A DNA stretch of 13,806 nt. It comes from Bacteroidota bacterium (GTDB lineage: Bacteria > Bacteroidota > Bacteroidia > Chitinophagales > Chitinophagaceae). The DNA lies in NCBI GenBank assembly GCA_023436425.1, contig JAEZJD010000004.1:1-13806 (forward strand), in the 5' to 3' direction. The number at the start of each line of letters is the position of its first letter. Positions within the stretch are counted from its first letter, which is position 1. Below the pieces are notes generated by a model. It did not search any database and had not been told where the DNA came from. It saw nothing but the letters and a program-made list of their open reading frames with translations. The position numbers were made by a program, and so were the translations under genes. Below are positions 13,322 through 13,806 of the stretch, piece after piece.

Positions 13322-13806
13322 CTAATCGCTTTGTTCGTGAGGTGCTGATGAAATATTTGTGATTTTATTGCCTCTCAAAAAATCCTCAATATTCATTCGC
13401 TTTTTTCCTTCAAGCTGCAGTTCAAGAACTGAAATGTAGCCATTGCTGCAGGCGAACTTCAAAAAGCTTTTGTTATCTGTTTCGAAGCCGCCGGGAGAGG
13501 TATTTGGTTTTGTAAATTCTTTTTGTGAACGGTAAACCTTCAGCAGTTTTCCGTTGATGTGCGTGAAAGCGGCAGGGTAGGGTGATAGACCGCGAATAAG
13601 ATTATGCACTTCATCAACTGTCTTGTTCCAGTCTATTTCGCAAGTATCGGTGAAGATTTTCGGAGCATGTTTTATTGTCAATTGTCCATTGTTTGGTGTC
13701 GATTGAGGCTGTTCAACAATAGAACCATTTACTATACCTGCTATGGTGCTGACCAAAACCTTTGCACCGAGCTCCTTTAACCGATCGTGCAATTCACCCG
13801 CGGTTT
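13322..13806 (-). CDS. fmt: Methionyl-tRNA formyltransferase, C-terminal part (truncated by window end)
   Basis: Fmt transfers a formyl group from 10-formyl-tetrahydrofolate to initiator Met-tRNA in the cytoplasm before translation initiation. Only about 161 C-terminal residues are in the window and the frame is open to the edge (TAGELHDRLKELGAKVL), so the TTG at 13792 is internal. Visible are the end of the catalytic domain and the linker-to-C-terminal domain signature: HAPKIFTDTCEIDWNKT, the very characteristic NLIRGLSPYPAAF, and VLELQLEGKKRM near the end, corresponding to the LQxxGKKRM motif that contacts tRNA. The gene is upstream of uvsE on the same strand. Confidence 0.95.
   Translation of the reverse strand, partial: TAGELHDRLKELGAKVLVSTIAGIVNGSIVEQPQSTPNNGQLTIKHAPKIFTDTCEIDWNKTVDEVHNLIRGLSPYPAAFTHINGKLLKVYRSQKEFTKPNTSPGGFETDNKSFLKFACSNGYISVLELQLEGKKRMNIEDFLRGNKITNISSAPHEQSD

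Overview
The window reads as chromosomal DNA of a Bacteroidota bacterium, most likely Chitinophagaceae or a close relative. The main reasons are a TonB-dependent receptor with an N-terminal carboxypeptidase-regulatory-like domain, many small lipoproteins with Bacteroidota-style lipoboxes, an ECF sigma factor followed by a membrane-anchored partner ending in a porin-like domain, a DUF3347 protein and a UvsE-type UV endonuclease. Gene density is high. No gap exceeds about 150 bases, and I see no tRNA, rRNA, CRISPR array or insertion sequence.

Layout. (1) 1-764: 3' end of lon, facing a hairpin terminator at 777-818. (2) 3235-819, minus strand: a tight three-gene operon of a small lipoprotein, a UbiA-like membrane protein (4-nt overlap) and an M42 metallo-aminopeptidase (9-nt gap). 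(3) 3261-4256: a divergent LuxE-like acyl-activating protein. (4) 4338-9155: a likely operon of ECF sigma factor, single-TM protein with a C-terminal porin-like domain (17-nt overlap), DUF3347 protein, and TonB-dependent receptor starting on the base after the previous stop. The receptor is split by a one-base frameshift near 8202. (5) 9260-12363: an AT-richer accessory segment of four exported or lipoprotein genes. The first is a papain/C39-like cysteine peptidase lipoprotein cut by an in-frame TAA. Next come an unknown secreted protein, a small lipoprotein resembling T6SS amidase-immunity (Tai4) proteins that is split by a deletion in a T run, and another unknown lipoprotein. (6) 13806-12387, minus strand: the C-terminal half of fmt, then uvsE.

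The housekeeping genes at both ends are intact. The three gene-breaking lesions all fall between 8.2 and 11.5 kb, in envelope or accessory genes. Either these genes are decaying or varying, or the assembly has local errors there; raw reads would decide. The most interesting unit is segment 5, a surface or periplasmic cysteine peptidase followed by an immunity-like lipoprotein and two other small exported proteins. This may be an effector-immunity type module. That is an inference from motifs and order, not something the sequence proves.
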